Part shown: piece by piece, positions 18,115 to 25,778 of the stretch
Layout: each line of letters opens with the position of its first letter
How positions within the stretch are numbered: position 1 is the stretch's first letter
Position numbers and translations under genes: made by a program
Assembly (NCBI RefSeq): GCF_003665435.1
Contig: NZ_CP023407.1
Coordinates: 3,534,001-3,598,000 of the forward strand
DNA from: Streptomyces fungicidicus
GTDB lineage: Bacteria > Actinomycetota > Actinomycetes > Streptomycetales > Streptomycetaceae
Direction: 5' to 3'
Length of the DNA stretch: 64,000 nt
The notes under the pieces: generated by a model
Database searches by the model: none
Told to the model about the DNA's origin: nothing
Seen by the model: only the letters and a program-made list of their open reading frames with translations

Positions 18115-18297
18115 GTGCCCCCGATCCCCGTACTCACGGCACTCGGCGAGTTGTCCGTGGGACTGCTCGCCGAGGCGAAGCTCGGCACCCTGGGCGTGGT
18201 GCTCCTGTTCATGGTCGGCGTGTGGGTGAGGGCGCGCCGTGACGGACTCGCCGTCGCGGCGGCCCTGCTGCTCACCGTGCTGATGATTCAGGCCTGA
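18115..18297 (+). CDS. Small two-helix membrane protein (module 1)
   Basis: A 60-residue protein starting at GTG 18115 (GGAGA upstream; ATG 18094 possible). Two hydrophobic segments flank a basic turn (VWVRARRDG). It aligns with the two proteins at 20.1 and 20.6 kb through the G..G.....L.VG...R core. Function unknown; the pairing with a DevA-like regulator recurs three times here. Its stop overlaps the devB stop on the other strand in TCAGGCCTGA. Confidence 0.65.
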   Translation: MPPIPVLTALGELSVGLLAEAKLGTLGVVLLFMVGVWVRARRDGLAVAAALLLTVLMIQA

Positions 18298-19055
18298 GCC
18301 ACGGTGCGGACCACGTCGAGGACGGTCGCCAGCGAACCCACGACCGTCGTGGCGCCCGCGTCGCGCAGGAGCCGCTCCTTGCGTTCGTTGCGCGCGTAGC
18401 CGAGGAACGGCACGCCGGCCGCCCGCGCGGCGTACAGGTCCGTCGGGGCGTCACCGATCATCAGGGCGGTGGCGGGGGCGGCGGTCATGGCCTCCAGGGC
18501 CCGGTTGACGCAGTGGGGGTCGGGCTTGAGGTGGTTCAGCTCCTGGGTGCGGCCGTACACGCGGGTGGCGAAGCAGGCGCCGAGGCCGCGGGAGGCGAGG
18601 TACTCGCTCACGGCGCGCGGGGAGTTGTTGGTGGTGACGGCCGGCCGGGAGCCCACCGCGGTCCAGGTGCGGATCAGCGGGTCGGCGTACGGGGTGGGCA
18701 TCGCCGAGGCGGTGGCGCGCAGCTCCTCCTGGGAGAGCCGTTCCTCCAGCTCCGCGACCAGGTCGCTGCCGGGGTGCCGATGGCCGACGGCGCGCAGCAG
18801 GACGTGCGGGTCGGGGGACTCGCGTTCGGAGTCGGTGAGCAGGCCGTGCAGGCCGCGGCTCTCGAGCCAGGACGTCAGGTCGTTCGCCACCCGATCCGCG
18901 GAATGCCCCGCGAACAGACGGCAGATGGGGCCGTCGAAGTCCCACAGCACGACACGGGCGCCTTCGACCAGGTCCCGCAGGGCGTCCGGTTCGTTGTCGG
19001 TCACGTTCCGCTTCTCGGCTGTCGCCGCACCGGTCTGCTTCGTCTCAGAAGTCAC
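18288..19055 (-). CDS. devB: HAD-family hydrolase DevB
   Basis: A 255-residue haloacid-dehalogenase-type phosphatase. All motifs are present: I, LWDFDGPICRLF (nucleophile and acid Asp); II, VTTNNSP; III, Lys in NHLKPDP; IV, IGDAPTDLYAA. The substrate is unknown. GTG 19055 overlaps the devA stop by four bases, matching the devAB operon of S. coelicolor, where devB is needed for aerial mycelium formation on rich medium. A ~20-residue hydrophilic head precedes the domain. Confidence 0.85.
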   Translation of the reverse strand: MTSETKQTGAATAEKRNVTDNEPDALRDLVEGARVVLWDFDGPICRLFAGHSADRVANDLTSWLESRGLHGLLTDSERESPDPHVLLRAVGHRHPGSDLVAELEERLSQEELRATASAMPTPYADPLIRTWTAVGSRPAVTTNNSPRAVSEYLASRGLGACFATRVYGRTQELNHLKPDPHCVNRALEAMTAAPATALMIGDAPTDLYAARAAGVPFLGYARNERKERLLRDAGATTVVGSLATVLDVVRTVAQA

Positions 19056-19909
19056 CAGGAAAGTGTCAGGTCCGTGGTGATGGTTTCCCAGAGGGTGTCG
19101 AACCACTTCTGGGATTCCTCCACGAACATCCGGTCCCGCTGCCCGTCCCCCTTGACGAAGGGGAAGAGGACGGACAGGGAGCCCAGGACGTCGTACATCT
19201 GCAGGGTGTGGCTCTCCCACTGCTCCTCGCGCCTGGTCGGCAGGTAGTAGCCGATCAACGCCTCCTCGCCGTTGAGCAGGTACAGCTTCACCGGCGGAGT
19301 GAAGGGCAGTGCGCGAAACGTGACGCGCACCTCCATCCCGTGCGTGGCGCGCAGGGTGAGGAGGTTGTGCTGGAGCACCCGGGCCTGGGCGTTGCGCTGG
19401 CCCAGCCACCGCTCGTGGACCGGGTCGTCGGCGCCGTCGCGGCCCTCGACCGAGACCGGGAAGGCCAGGTTGATCTCGCGGGAGGGCAGCAGGACGCGGA
19501 CGTCGACGGACTCGGGGCGGATGCGGCCCTCGTGGATGTGCCGGACCGGCTCGCTCAGCGCCAGCATCAGGCTCTCCGCGGTCAGGCACGCCGCGTCGAC
19601 TCGCACATGGGCCGCCGAGAACGCCTCCGTCAGGCGCGGCGCCAGTCCGACCATCGTCGGCCGGGGTTCCTCCCGGGCGTGAGCCGGTTCGGCGATCCGC
19701 GGCGGGCTGCCCTTGCTGACGTTGCTGAGCAGCCCGTCCTGCTGGAGCACGCGCAGGGCCTGGCGGACGGTGCCGCGCTCCACGCCGAACTCCTCGGCCA
19801 GCTCGGCCTGGGTGGGCAGGCGCTCGCCCGCCCTGAGATCACCGGACCGGATGCGCTCCCGCAGGATGTCGGCGATCTCCTGCGGCGAGTGTCTGCTGCT
19901 GCCGTTCAC
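19052..19909 (-). CDS. devA: GntR-family developmental regulator DevA
   Basis: A 285-residue regulator: wHTH at ~6-70 (IRSGDLRAGERLPTQAELAE, ERGTVRQALRVLQQDGLL), then the DevA-type effector domain with HVRVDAACLTAESL and VDVRVLLPS. I start it at GTG 19909 because GGAG lies 9 bases upstream and the neighbouring paralogue also begins V/M-N-G; TTG 19936 or GTG 19930 would add up to nine residues. In S. coelicolor DevA represses its own operon and is required for normal aerial hyphae and spore septation. The name rests on the overlapping devB and the family. Confidence 0.8.
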   Translation of the reverse strand: MNGSSRHSPQEIADILRERIRSGDLRAGERLPTQAELAEEFGVERGTVRQALRVLQQDGLLSNVSKGSPPRIAEPAHAREEPRPTMVGLAPRLTEAFSAAHVRVDAACLTAESLMLALSEPVRHIHEGRIRPESVDVRVLLPSREINLAFPVSVEGRDGADDPVHERWLGQRNAQARVLQHNLLTLRATHGMEVRVTFRALPFTPPVKLYLLNGEEALIGYYLPTRREEQWESHTLQMYDVLGSLSVLFPFVKGDGQRDRMFVEESQKWFDTLWETITTDLTLSW

Positions 19910-19994
19910 TGCGACGTTCTCCTGGGTCACGACCAAACGTTACAACTGCGATCCATCTAAGGGGAGTTGTTTGAAAGTCGATTGCGATTGGGGA

Positions 19995-20045
19995 CCAAGT
20001 GGGCATAACTTAATCAGAGTTGGCTGCCAACTTTACCAAGTTGGC
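19995..20045. promoter_or_regulatory. Operator/promoter block of module 2 (devA side)
   Basis: It contains CCAAGTGG, ATAACTTA, the palindrome AGTTGG-CTG-CCAACT (20018-20032) and an overlapping one, GCCAACTT-TACC-AAGTTGGC (20026-20045). Exactly 500 bp downstream a homologous block repeats with 35 of 50 matches. It lies between devA and the small membrane protein, so it probably serves both; DevA is known to bind its own promoter in S. coelicolor. Confidence 0.75.
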
Positions 20046-20094
20046 GACGCCGCCGTCCCGCCGCCCCGACCCGCACCCGAAGGAGGAACACGCC

Positions 20095-20283
20095 ATGCCG
20101 GTGCTCGCCCTCGTCCCCGCCCTCGTGGTCGTCACCGTCGAGCAGCTGCTCCAGTGGGAGTACGGCGCGGCCGGCATCGTCGGCCTGCTGCTGCTCACGG
20201 TGGGCATCCGCTCCAACCGGCCGGGAGTGAGCTCCGCGGGGGCGGTCCTGCTCGCCCTGCTGGTGACGCGGCCCGCCCTGTGA
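20095..20283 (+). CDS. Small two-helix membrane protein (module 2)
   Basis: A 62-residue protein with a strong ribosome-binding site (AGGAGG, 8 bases before ATG). Hydrophobic residues 2-17, then EQLLQWEYG, then a second hydrophobic stretch (IVGLLLLTVGI), a short basic turn (RSNRPG) and a third. It is closely similar to the protein at 20.6 kb (EQL.QW.YG..GI and LTVGI are shared). Divergent from devA. Function unknown. Confidence 0.75.
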   Translation: MPVLALVPALVVVTVEQLLQWEYGAAGIVGLLLLTVGIRSNRPGVSSAGAVLLALLVTRPAL

Positions 20284-20309
20284 GCGGCCGCCGCGGGCCG
20301 GCGCCCTGT

Positions 20310-20454
20310 CCGAGGGCTGACCACCCGGACGTCGACCTTGGCCGGTTTCAGCCGCTCCGCGTGGATCCACCGCAGCGGCTCCCCGACGGCGAGGGGGAGG
20401 GACGTCGAGGTCAGACAGACGGGCGTCGACGTGGACGTGCCACAACTTCTCGCC
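20310..20454 (-). pseudogene. Remnant of a third DevA-like regulator (module 3)
   Basis: Read on the minus strand, EKLWHVHVDA continues, after a single extra base near 20425, in another frame as VCLTSTSLPLAVGEPLRWIH and AERLKPAKVDVRVVSP. This matches DevA HVRVDAACLTAESL..EPVRHIHEGRIRPESVDVRVLLPS position by position. The DNA-binding domain and the C-terminal half are gone. It occupies the place between two small-membrane-protein genes, where S. coelicolor, as I recall, has the DevA paralogue devE. Confidence 0.75.
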
Positions 20455-20494
20455 ATCTTGCGGAAGTTCACCGCAGGGTGGTTATAGGAATCAT

Positions 20495-20544
20495 CCAAGT
20501 GGAGATAACTTAGAAGAAGTTGGTCGCCAACTCGTACAACCTGG
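20495..20544. promoter_or_regulatory. Operator/promoter block of module 3
   Basis: A duplicate of the devA-side block: CCAAGTGG, ATAACTTA, and the palindrome AGTTGG-TCG-CCAACT (20518-20532). It is retained upstream of the third small membrane protein although the adjoining regulator gene has decayed, so another regulator, most likely DevA, may now use it. Confidence 0.7.
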
Positions 20545-20612
20545 TGAATCCTCAAGGGGGGTTGGCCGCCGGGATGGGGGTTGAGGGCCACCGACACCAA
20601 GGGGGACCCGTC

Positions 20613-20798
20613 ATGCCGCTCATCGCCATCGTGCTCGCAGGCCTGGCCATCGGCTTCGAGCAGCTCGTGCAATGGAAGTACGGGCCGATGGGGATCATCG
20701 CCTTCGTCGCCCTCACCGTGGGCATCAAGGCGCGGAACACCGTGATCAGCGGCGTCGGCGCGGTCATCCTCGTGATGCTGCTCGCCCAGTCCGGCTGA
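20613..20798 (+). CDS. Small two-helix membrane protein (module 3)
   Basis: A 61-residue protein, AAGGGGG 7 bases before ATG. MPLIAIVLAG.. then FEQLVQWKYG, IIAFVALTVGI, a basic turn KARN, and a final hydrophobic stretch. It is clearly homologous to the module 2 protein. Intact reading frame beside a dead regulator suggests it still has a function. Confidence 0.75.
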   Translation: MPLIAIVLAGLAIGFEQLVQWKYGPMGIIAFVALTVGIKARNTVISGVGAVILVMLLAQSG

Positions 20799-20965
20799 CG
20801 GCACACACCACGGACCGCCGGCCGGGTTCCCTTCCGGAGGGGAGCCGGGAGCCCGTCGGCAGGCACCACCCGCACGACAACCACAACTGAACAGCTCGCT
20901 ACGGATGAGCGCTCACCCGTCGTCGGCGGAAGGAGGAAGGCACGAAGGCGCGAGAGCGACCGCGC

Positions 20966-22222
20966 TCAGAACACGTCCGGGCACCACGGTCGCCTGGAAG
21001 TACGCAGCAGGGCGTCGGCCTGACGGGCGGCGCCCGCTCGTTCTTCCCGGACCCGGCCCAGCGCCGCCAGCCGCACCGCCGACTCGTCCCCCAGCCACAG
21101 CGCGGCCAGCTCGGCGACGTCCAGCGTCAGATCGGCGCTCCCGGCGGCCGGCGCACAGACCCCGGCCCCGTCCGCGGACGCCTCCAGCCGGAAACGCCCC
21201 CCGGCGAGGCCGGCCCGGTCGGTCACCTCCAGCACCAGCTCCCCGGCCGCCCCGTACGTCCGCGCCTCCAGGGCCCGTACGACGTCCAGGATCCGCACCC
21301 ACATCCAGTCCGCGTGCGTGGTGACGGCGGCGGCGCGCGGGTCCGGGAGGAAGTGCGGGAGCAGGTCGTCGGGCGCACGCCAGCCGCTCCTCACCTTCAC
21401 CACCCAGTCGATCGAGCAGAGGAAGTGCCACAGCGCGCGCTCGGCGGCCGGGGTCACCCCGGTCAGCCACTTCACCCGCGCCGTGTTCAACGGCTGCTTG
21501 GCGTCACCCCAGTTGTCGTCCGCCGTGTAGGCGGCCATGCCCTCGACCCGGCCGTCCGCCGCCCGGTACACCACGTAGTACGGCTCGTGGAAGGTGGGAT
21601 GGAAGCGCACGGCGCCGGTGGTGATCCTCCACCACAGCTCGTCCCTGCTGACCGCCCCCGGCTGGCCGCGCCGCAGCCGCTCGTACAGCTCCGGGCCGAG
21701 CTTGCGGACGTCCTCCGCGTCCACGAGGTCGATCCGCCCGCCGTCCGCCGGGCCCGCCCACCGAGGGTCGAGTCCGGCGCGCGGCACGTCGACCGTCCAC
21801 TCGGTCGCCGAGGTGGCCGGGCCGAAGCCGTACCGCCCGTAGATCGGGTACTCGGCGGCGATCAGCGTCGCGACGACGTCCCCGCGTTCCTTCGCCGCGG
21901 TGAGGTCCTGCGCCATCATGCGGGTCAGCAGCCCGCGCCGCCGGTGGGTCGCGGTGACGGTGACGTTGGTGACGGCGTCGGCGGGCACGGTCGCCCCGCC
22001 GACCACGGTGAGCTCCTGCGCGAACGAACGGAACGTCGCGACGCACCGCCCGGCGTCGAACGCCCCGAGCGACCGGCCGGGCGTGAACTGCGCCCGGCGC
22101 GCGTCGAGGATGTCCTGATCCAGACCGGGTTCGCGCAGGAACCCGACGTTCAGTGCGCGTTGCCAGTCGGCGAACTCGGACTCGGTGATCGGGCGTACGT
22201 CGACGGCGGTGCGGGAGGTCAT
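20966..22222 (-). CDS. Eis-like GNAT N-acetyltransferase
   Basis: A 418-residue protein of the Eis family: N-terminal GNAT domain with the acetyl-CoA loop [17 protein letters not shown], a central second GNAT-like domain, and a C-terminal SCP2-like domain. The chain ends in Phe, whose carboxylate acts in catalysis in Eis enzymes, and the Tyr of YGRYGFG is the usual proton donor. Eis proteins acetylate aminoglycosides and other amines; the natural substrate here is unknown. Confidence 0.88.
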   Translation of the reverse strand: MTSRTAVDVRPITESEFADWQRALNVGFLREPGLDQDILDARRAQFTPGRSLGAFDAGRCVATFRSFAQELTVVGGATVPADAVTNVTVTATHRRRGLLTRMMAQDLTAAKERGDVVATLIAAEYPIYGRYGFGPATSATEWTVDVPRAGLDPRWAGPADGGRIDLVDAEDVRKLGPELYERLRRGQPGAVSRDELWWRITTGAVRFHPTFHEPYYVVYRAADGRVEGMAAYTADDNWGDAKQPLNTARVKWLTGVTPAAERALWHFLCSIDWVVKVRSGWRAPDDLLPHFLPDPRAAAVTTHADWMWVRILDVVRALEARTYGAAGELVLEVTDRAGLAGGRFRLEASADGAGVCAPAAGSADLTLDVAELAALWLGDESAVRLAALGRVREERAGAARQADALLRTSRRPWCPDVF

Positions 22223-22294
22223 GCGCTCACGGTAGGTCGGCAGCGCACCGGGTGTCGAAGAGGTTTTCGCACCACCCCTCGCACGCGCCGCCCC

Positions 22295-22930
22295 TCACAC
22301 CAGGAGGTCGTCGACCTGCGCCTCCCCGTCCCGGTACCGGCGGGCGATCTCCGCGCTGCACTCGTCGGCCGTGCGCTGCAGCCGCTGCCGCCGCCGCGAC
22401 ACCTGCTGCTCGTACCGCACGAGCCGCCCCATCGCGGTGTTCAGCTCCCCGTCCGTGCGCGCGCCCAGGTCGGACAGCTCCACCTCGGACAGCGTCTCGG
22501 CCGCCAGCCGCCGGTACTCCTCGCCCTGCGGCGTCCCCAGCGTCACATGGCGGGCGGAGGAGCGGTGCCGGGCCGGGGTGTCCCGCAGGATCTCCGGCAG
22601 CCGCTCGACGACGGACGCCTCCACCGGCGCGAGGACCGACGGCGGGCCCTGCGGGAGCGGCCGCCGGGCCAGCTCCGCCCGCAGGATGTCGATCCGCCCC
22701 TGGAGCAGCCTCCGCACATAGCTCAGGTCCGCCTCGTCGCGCTGCGCGTCCCGCCGCACCGTCCGCAGCTCGGCCAGGCTGAGCACGGTCAGATCACGCG
22801 CCGGCCGGTCCTCGGGCAGCACCGGGCTGTCCGTGCGCTGCGTGGGCGGCCGGCAGAACTCCCGCTCCCCGACTCCCGCCTGGGTCGCCGCGACAGCCCC
22901 GGAAGGCTGTCCGATCCCCGGTGTGCTCAT
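22295..22930 (-). CDS. rsiG: RsiG, c-di-GMP-dependent anti-sigma factor for WhiG
   Basis: A 211-residue protein. It carries two exact copies of the c-di-GMP-binding motif E-x3-S-x2-R-x3-Q-x3-D, one in each long helix: EADLSYVRRLLQGRID and EQQVSRRRQRLQRTAD. In S. venezuelae RsiG bound to c-di-GMP holds the sporulation sigma factor WhiG. ATG 22930 is preceded by TGAGG; the first ~40 residues are variable. Transcribed away from dtd. This ties the region to sporulation control, as does devA 2-3 kb away. Confidence 0.92.
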   Translation of the reverse strand: MSTPGIGQPSGAVAATQAGVGEREFCRPPTQRTDSPVLPEDRPARDLTVLSLAELRTVRRDAQRDEADLSYVRRLLQGRIDILRAELARRPLPQGPPSVLAPVEASVVERLPEILRDTPARHRSSARHVTLGTPQGEEYRRLAAETLSEVELSDLGARTDGELNTAMGRLVRYEQQVSRRRQRLQRTADECSAEIARRYRDGEAQVDDLLV

Positions 22931-23107
22931 GTGCCTCAACCGTCCCCTCGACCGGCATGTGCCAGCATCGTGCCACCCCAAGCGGCCACATAGTGAGCGA
23001 GTGACCCCGATCCGCCCCAGATGGGCGCTAAGGAGTAAAAATAGCCCGGCCGGGCCTCCTCGTGGGCCGCGGTCGGGCGCCTGTTCCCCGACCGGCATCA
23101 TGGTCGT

Positions 23108-23533
23108 ATGCGAGCTGTGGTGCAGAGGGTCGACGGTGCGAGCGTCGTGGTGGACGGCGAGACCGTGGGGGCGATCGAGGGCGAGGGGCTGTGCGTCCTC
23201 GTCGGCGTCACCCATGAGGACACCAAGGAGAAGGCGGCGCAGCTCGCCCGCAAGCTCTGGTCGGTCCGGATGCTGCAGGACGAGAAGTCGTGCAGCGACA
23301 TCGACGCCCCGCTGCTGGTGATCAGCCAGTTCACCCTTTACGGCGACGCCCGCAAGGGCCGCCGCCCCACCTGGAACGCCGCGGCCCCCGGCGAGGTGGC
23401 CGAGCCGCTGGTCGACGAGGTGGTGGCGCGGCTGCGTGAGCTGGGCGCCACCGTGGCGACGGGCCGCTTCGGCGCGCGGATGAGGGTGTCGCTGACCAAC
23501 GACGGCCCGTTCACCGTCCTGCTGGAGGTCTGA
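23108..23533 (+). CDS. dtd: D-aminoacyl-tRNA deacylase
   Basis: A 141-residue proofreading enzyme that hydrolyses D-amino acids from tRNA. Family marks are MRAVVQRV at the start, the SQFTLYGD motif with the catalytic Thr/Ser region, and the C-terminal [11 protein letters not shown]. The second motif has GPF where most family members have the cross-subunit GP(V/T) stretch, a small variation. It converges with ygfZ. Confidence 0.93.
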   Translation: MRAVVQRVDGASVVVDGETVGAIEGEGLCVLVGVTHEDTKEKAAQLARKLWSVRMLQDEKSCSDIDAPLLVISQFTLYGDARKGRRPTWNAAAPGEVAEPLVDEVVARLRELGATVATGRFGARMRVSLTNDGPFTVLLEV

Positions 23534-23549
23534 GCCGTACTCCGGCGGC

Positions 23550-24515
23550 TCAGGGCTCGACGACGGTCTCCTGCGCCGCCGCCGTCTCCCCGGCGAGCAG
23601 CCGGGCGTCCACCGGCACGTTCCGCTTCACCAGCGCCAGCGCGACGGGGCCCAGCTCGTGGTGGCGTACGGACGTGGTGACGAACCCGATCCTGCGCCCC
23701 TCCGCCCCGTCGTCCGCGACCCGGATCTCCGTCCCGGCCGGGGGCAGATGGACCTCGCTGCCGTCCAGGTGCAGGAAGACCAGCCGGCGCGGCGGCTTGC
23801 CCAGGTTCTGCACCCGGGCGACCGTCTCCTGCCCCCGGTAGCAGCCCTTCTGCAGATGCACCGCCGTGCCGATCCAGCCCAGCTCGTGCGGGATGGTCCG
23901 GTGGTCGGTCTCGAAACCGAGCCGCGGCCGGTGCTGCTCGACCCGCAGCGCCTCGTGCGCGAGGAGCCCGGCGGCCGGCCCGGCCTTCTCCGCGTACGCC
24001 TCCAGGTCGGCGCGGGGCAGGAACAGGTCCCTGCCGTACGGGGTCTCGCGCACGGCGACCCCCTCGGGGGCCTCCGCGATGGACCCGGCGGGCAGGTGCA
24101 CCACCGCGATGTCGTCGGTGCGGTCGGCGACCTCGACCCGGTAGAAGAACTTCATCGACTCCAGATAGGCGATCAGCGCCTCCTGGGTGCCCGGCTCGAC
24201 GTGCGCCCAGACCGTCTCCCCGTCGTCGACCAGGTAGAGCGCGTGCTCGATGTGGCCGTTGGCGGAAAGTATCAGCGCCTCGGTGGCCCGGTGCGGGGGG
24301 AGGTCGCTGACGTGCTGGGTGAGCAGCAGATGCAGCCAGGCCAGCCGTTCGGGACCGGAGACGGTGACGACCCCGCGGTGCGACAGGTCGACGAAACCGG
24401 TGCCGTCGGCGAGGGCGCGCTGCTCGCGGAACAGGTCGCCGTAGTGGGCGGCCACGCCTTCGTCCACGCCCTCGGCGGGGACGGCGCCGGGCAGGGTCAG
24501 CAGGGGGCTCTTCAT
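23550..24515 (-). CDS. ygfZ: Folate-binding YgfZ/GcvT-like protein
   Basis: A 321-residue protein of the YgfZ family, which uses tetrahydrofolate in iron-sulfur cluster maintenance. The signature K-G-C-Y-x-G-Q-E is present (KGCYRGQETVARV). The N-terminal GcvT-like domain includes FVDLSHRGVVTVSGPERLAW. It is the last gene of the small-protein/FABP/nur operon, starting 10 bases after nur. Confidence 0.92.
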   Translation of the reverse strand: MKSPLLTLPGAVPAEGVDEGVAAHYGDLFREQRALADGTGFVDLSHRGVVTVSGPERLAWLHLLLTQHVSDLPPHRATEALILSANGHIEHALYLVDDGETVWAHVEPGTQEALIAYLESMKFFYRVEVADRTDDIAVVHLPAGSIAEAPEGVAVRETPYGRDLFLPRADLEAYAEKAGPAAGLLAHEALRVEQHRPRLGFETDHRTIPHELGWIGTAVHLQKGCYRGQETVARVQNLGKPPRRLVFLHLDGSEVHLPPAGTEIRVADDGAEGRRIGFVTTSVRHHELGPVALALVKRNVPVDARLLAGETAAAQETVVEP

Positions 24516-24525
24516 ACGCCCAAGC

Positions 24526-24963
24526 CTACGACTCGGCAGGTGCGGCCTTCCGCGCGCAGTCCTCGCACCGCCCGAAGATCGCGAAGTGCTTCATGTCGGT
24601 GTCGAACCCGAACTGCTCGCGCAGCTTGGCGGTGAACTCGGCGGCCACCGAGACATCGGCCTCGATCACGTCGGTGCAGTCCCGGCAGACCAGATGGATG
24701 TGGTGGTGCCGGTCCGCCAGGTGGTACGTCGGCGCCCCGTGCCCCAGATGGGCGTGGCTGACCAGGCCCAGCTCCTCGAGGAGCTCCAGCGTGCGGTACA
24801 CGGTGGAAATGTTGACCCCCGACGCCGTCTTCCTCACTTCGCCGAGGATGTCGTCGGGGGTCGCGTGTTCCAGGGTGTCGACGGCTTCGAGCACCAGCTG
24901 CCGTTGCGGGGTCAGCCGGTAGCCGCGCTGCCTGAGGTCGCTCTTCCAGTCGGTGCTCACCAC
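24526..24963 (-). CDS. nur: Nickel-responsive Fur-family regulator Nur
   Basis: A 145-residue Fur-family repressor very close to S. coelicolor Nur: STDWKSDLRQRGYRLTPQRQ start, winged HTH with INISTVYRTLELLEE-type recognition helix (here VNISTVYRTLE), and the metal-rich hinge HLADRHHHIHLVCRDC followed by a second CxxC (CEDC). With nickel, Nur represses nickel uptake and sodF and thereby allows Ni-SOD. Starts GTG 24963 or 24960; both have a weak ribosome-binding site, consistent with coupling to the gene 16 bases upstream. Confidence 0.9.
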   Translation of the reverse strand: MVSTDWKSDLRQRGYRLTPQRQLVLEAVDTLEHATPDDILGEVRKTASGVNISTVYRTLELLEELGLVSHAHLGHGAPTYHLADRHHHIHLVCRDCTDVIEADVSVAAEFTAKLREQFGFDTDMKHFAIFGRCEDCARKAAPAES

Positions 24964-24979
24964 ACCCAAGAGTCTAGGA

Positions 24980-25555
24980 CTACTTGAAGAAAGCGATCCC
25001 GTCGTCCGGCATGTCGTCCGGAAGTGCCTTGGCCCAGCGCTCGACGTCCTCCGGGCTGACGACCTTCTTCAGGTGCGCCGACATGTAGGGGCGCAGCTCG
25101 ACCTCGGGGGTCTGCTTCTCGCCGACCCACATCAGGTCGCTCTTGACGTAGCCGTACAGCCGCTTGCCGCCGTTGTAGGGCCCCGAGGCGGCGGTGCGCG
25201 CCACCGCGTCCGTGACCAGGTCGATCTGCGGCTTGCCCTCGGCCATCTCGCCGTACCAGATCTCGATGACGCCGTCGTCGCGGGTCATCGTCACCTCGAT
25301 CTTGCGGGCGGCGTCGATCCGCCAGAAGCCGTGCTCGGACTCCAGCGGCCGCACCTTGTTGCCGTCGCCGTCCAGCACCCAGGTGTGCGAGGAGTACTCC
25401 AGGAAGTCCCGCCCGTCGTGGGCGAAGGTGACCTCCTGGCCGAAGTTGCACTTCTCGGCGCCGGGGAAGTCGTGCACGCCGGCGCCGGCCCAGTCGCCGA
25501 GCAGGAAGGCGAGCGGGACGAGGTCCTTGTGCAGGTCGGACGGGATCTCGATCAT
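24980..25555 (-). CDS. Nitrobindin-like FABP-family protein
   Basis: A 191-residue beta-barrel protein of the nitrobindin/THAP4 group. The GxWxGxG-type motif appears as LLGDWAGAGVHDF; a late His (MSAHLKKV) may be the haem ligand seen in nitrobindins. Relatives bind ferric haem and isomerise peroxynitrite. AGGAAG lies 9 bases before ATG. It is placed between a tiny membrane protein and nur. Confidence 0.85.
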   Translation of the reverse strand: MIEIPSDLHKDLVPLAFLLGDWAGAGVHDFPGAEKCNFGQEVTFAHDGRDFLEYSSHTWVLDGDGNKVRPLESEHGFWRIDAARKIEVTMTRDDGVIEIWYGEMAEGKPQIDLVTDAVARTAASGPYNGGKRLYGYVKSDLMWVGEKQTPEVELRPYMSAHLKKVVSPEDVERWAKALPDDMPDDGIAFFK

Positions 25556-25580
25556 GAGCGGAACTTCCTGGCGTCGGTGA

Positions 25581-25679
25581 TCAGCGCTGGCCCTGGTACA
25601 GCTTCTTCACGGTCAGCCCGGCGAAGGCGAGAACGCCGACGGCAACCAGGACCAACAGGATTTCGAAGAAGAGTTCCAC
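25581..25679 (-). CDS. Tiny single-helix membrane protein (32 aa)
   Basis: GTG 25679 follows AAGGAG by 7 bases. The peptide is one hydrophobic helix (LFFEILLVLVAVGVLAFAGL) with a basic, presumably cytosolic tail (TVKKLYQGQR). It reads in-frame with a proper stop 25 bases before the FABP gene, so it is likely the first gene of the FABP-nur-ygfZ operon. I recall similar tiny proteins in other streptomycetes at this place; function unknown. Confidence 0.7.
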   Translation of the reverse strand: MELFFEILLVLVAVGVLAFAGLTVKKLYQGQR

Positions 25680-25778
25680 GGGGTGCTCCTTGAGCGGGTG
25701 CGGAGGTGTGCACGGGGCCGGGCCCCAGCTTACGCGGCCGGGGCCCGGCCCTGTCGTGCGAGGTCCGCACTCCCCGTC

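Noticed and set aside
20010..20804. A 264-codon minus-strand frame across modules 2 and 3
   Set aside because: It is antisense to both small membrane genes; only the 20310-20454 part shows homology, and that with a frameshift, so it is a remnant rather than a gene.
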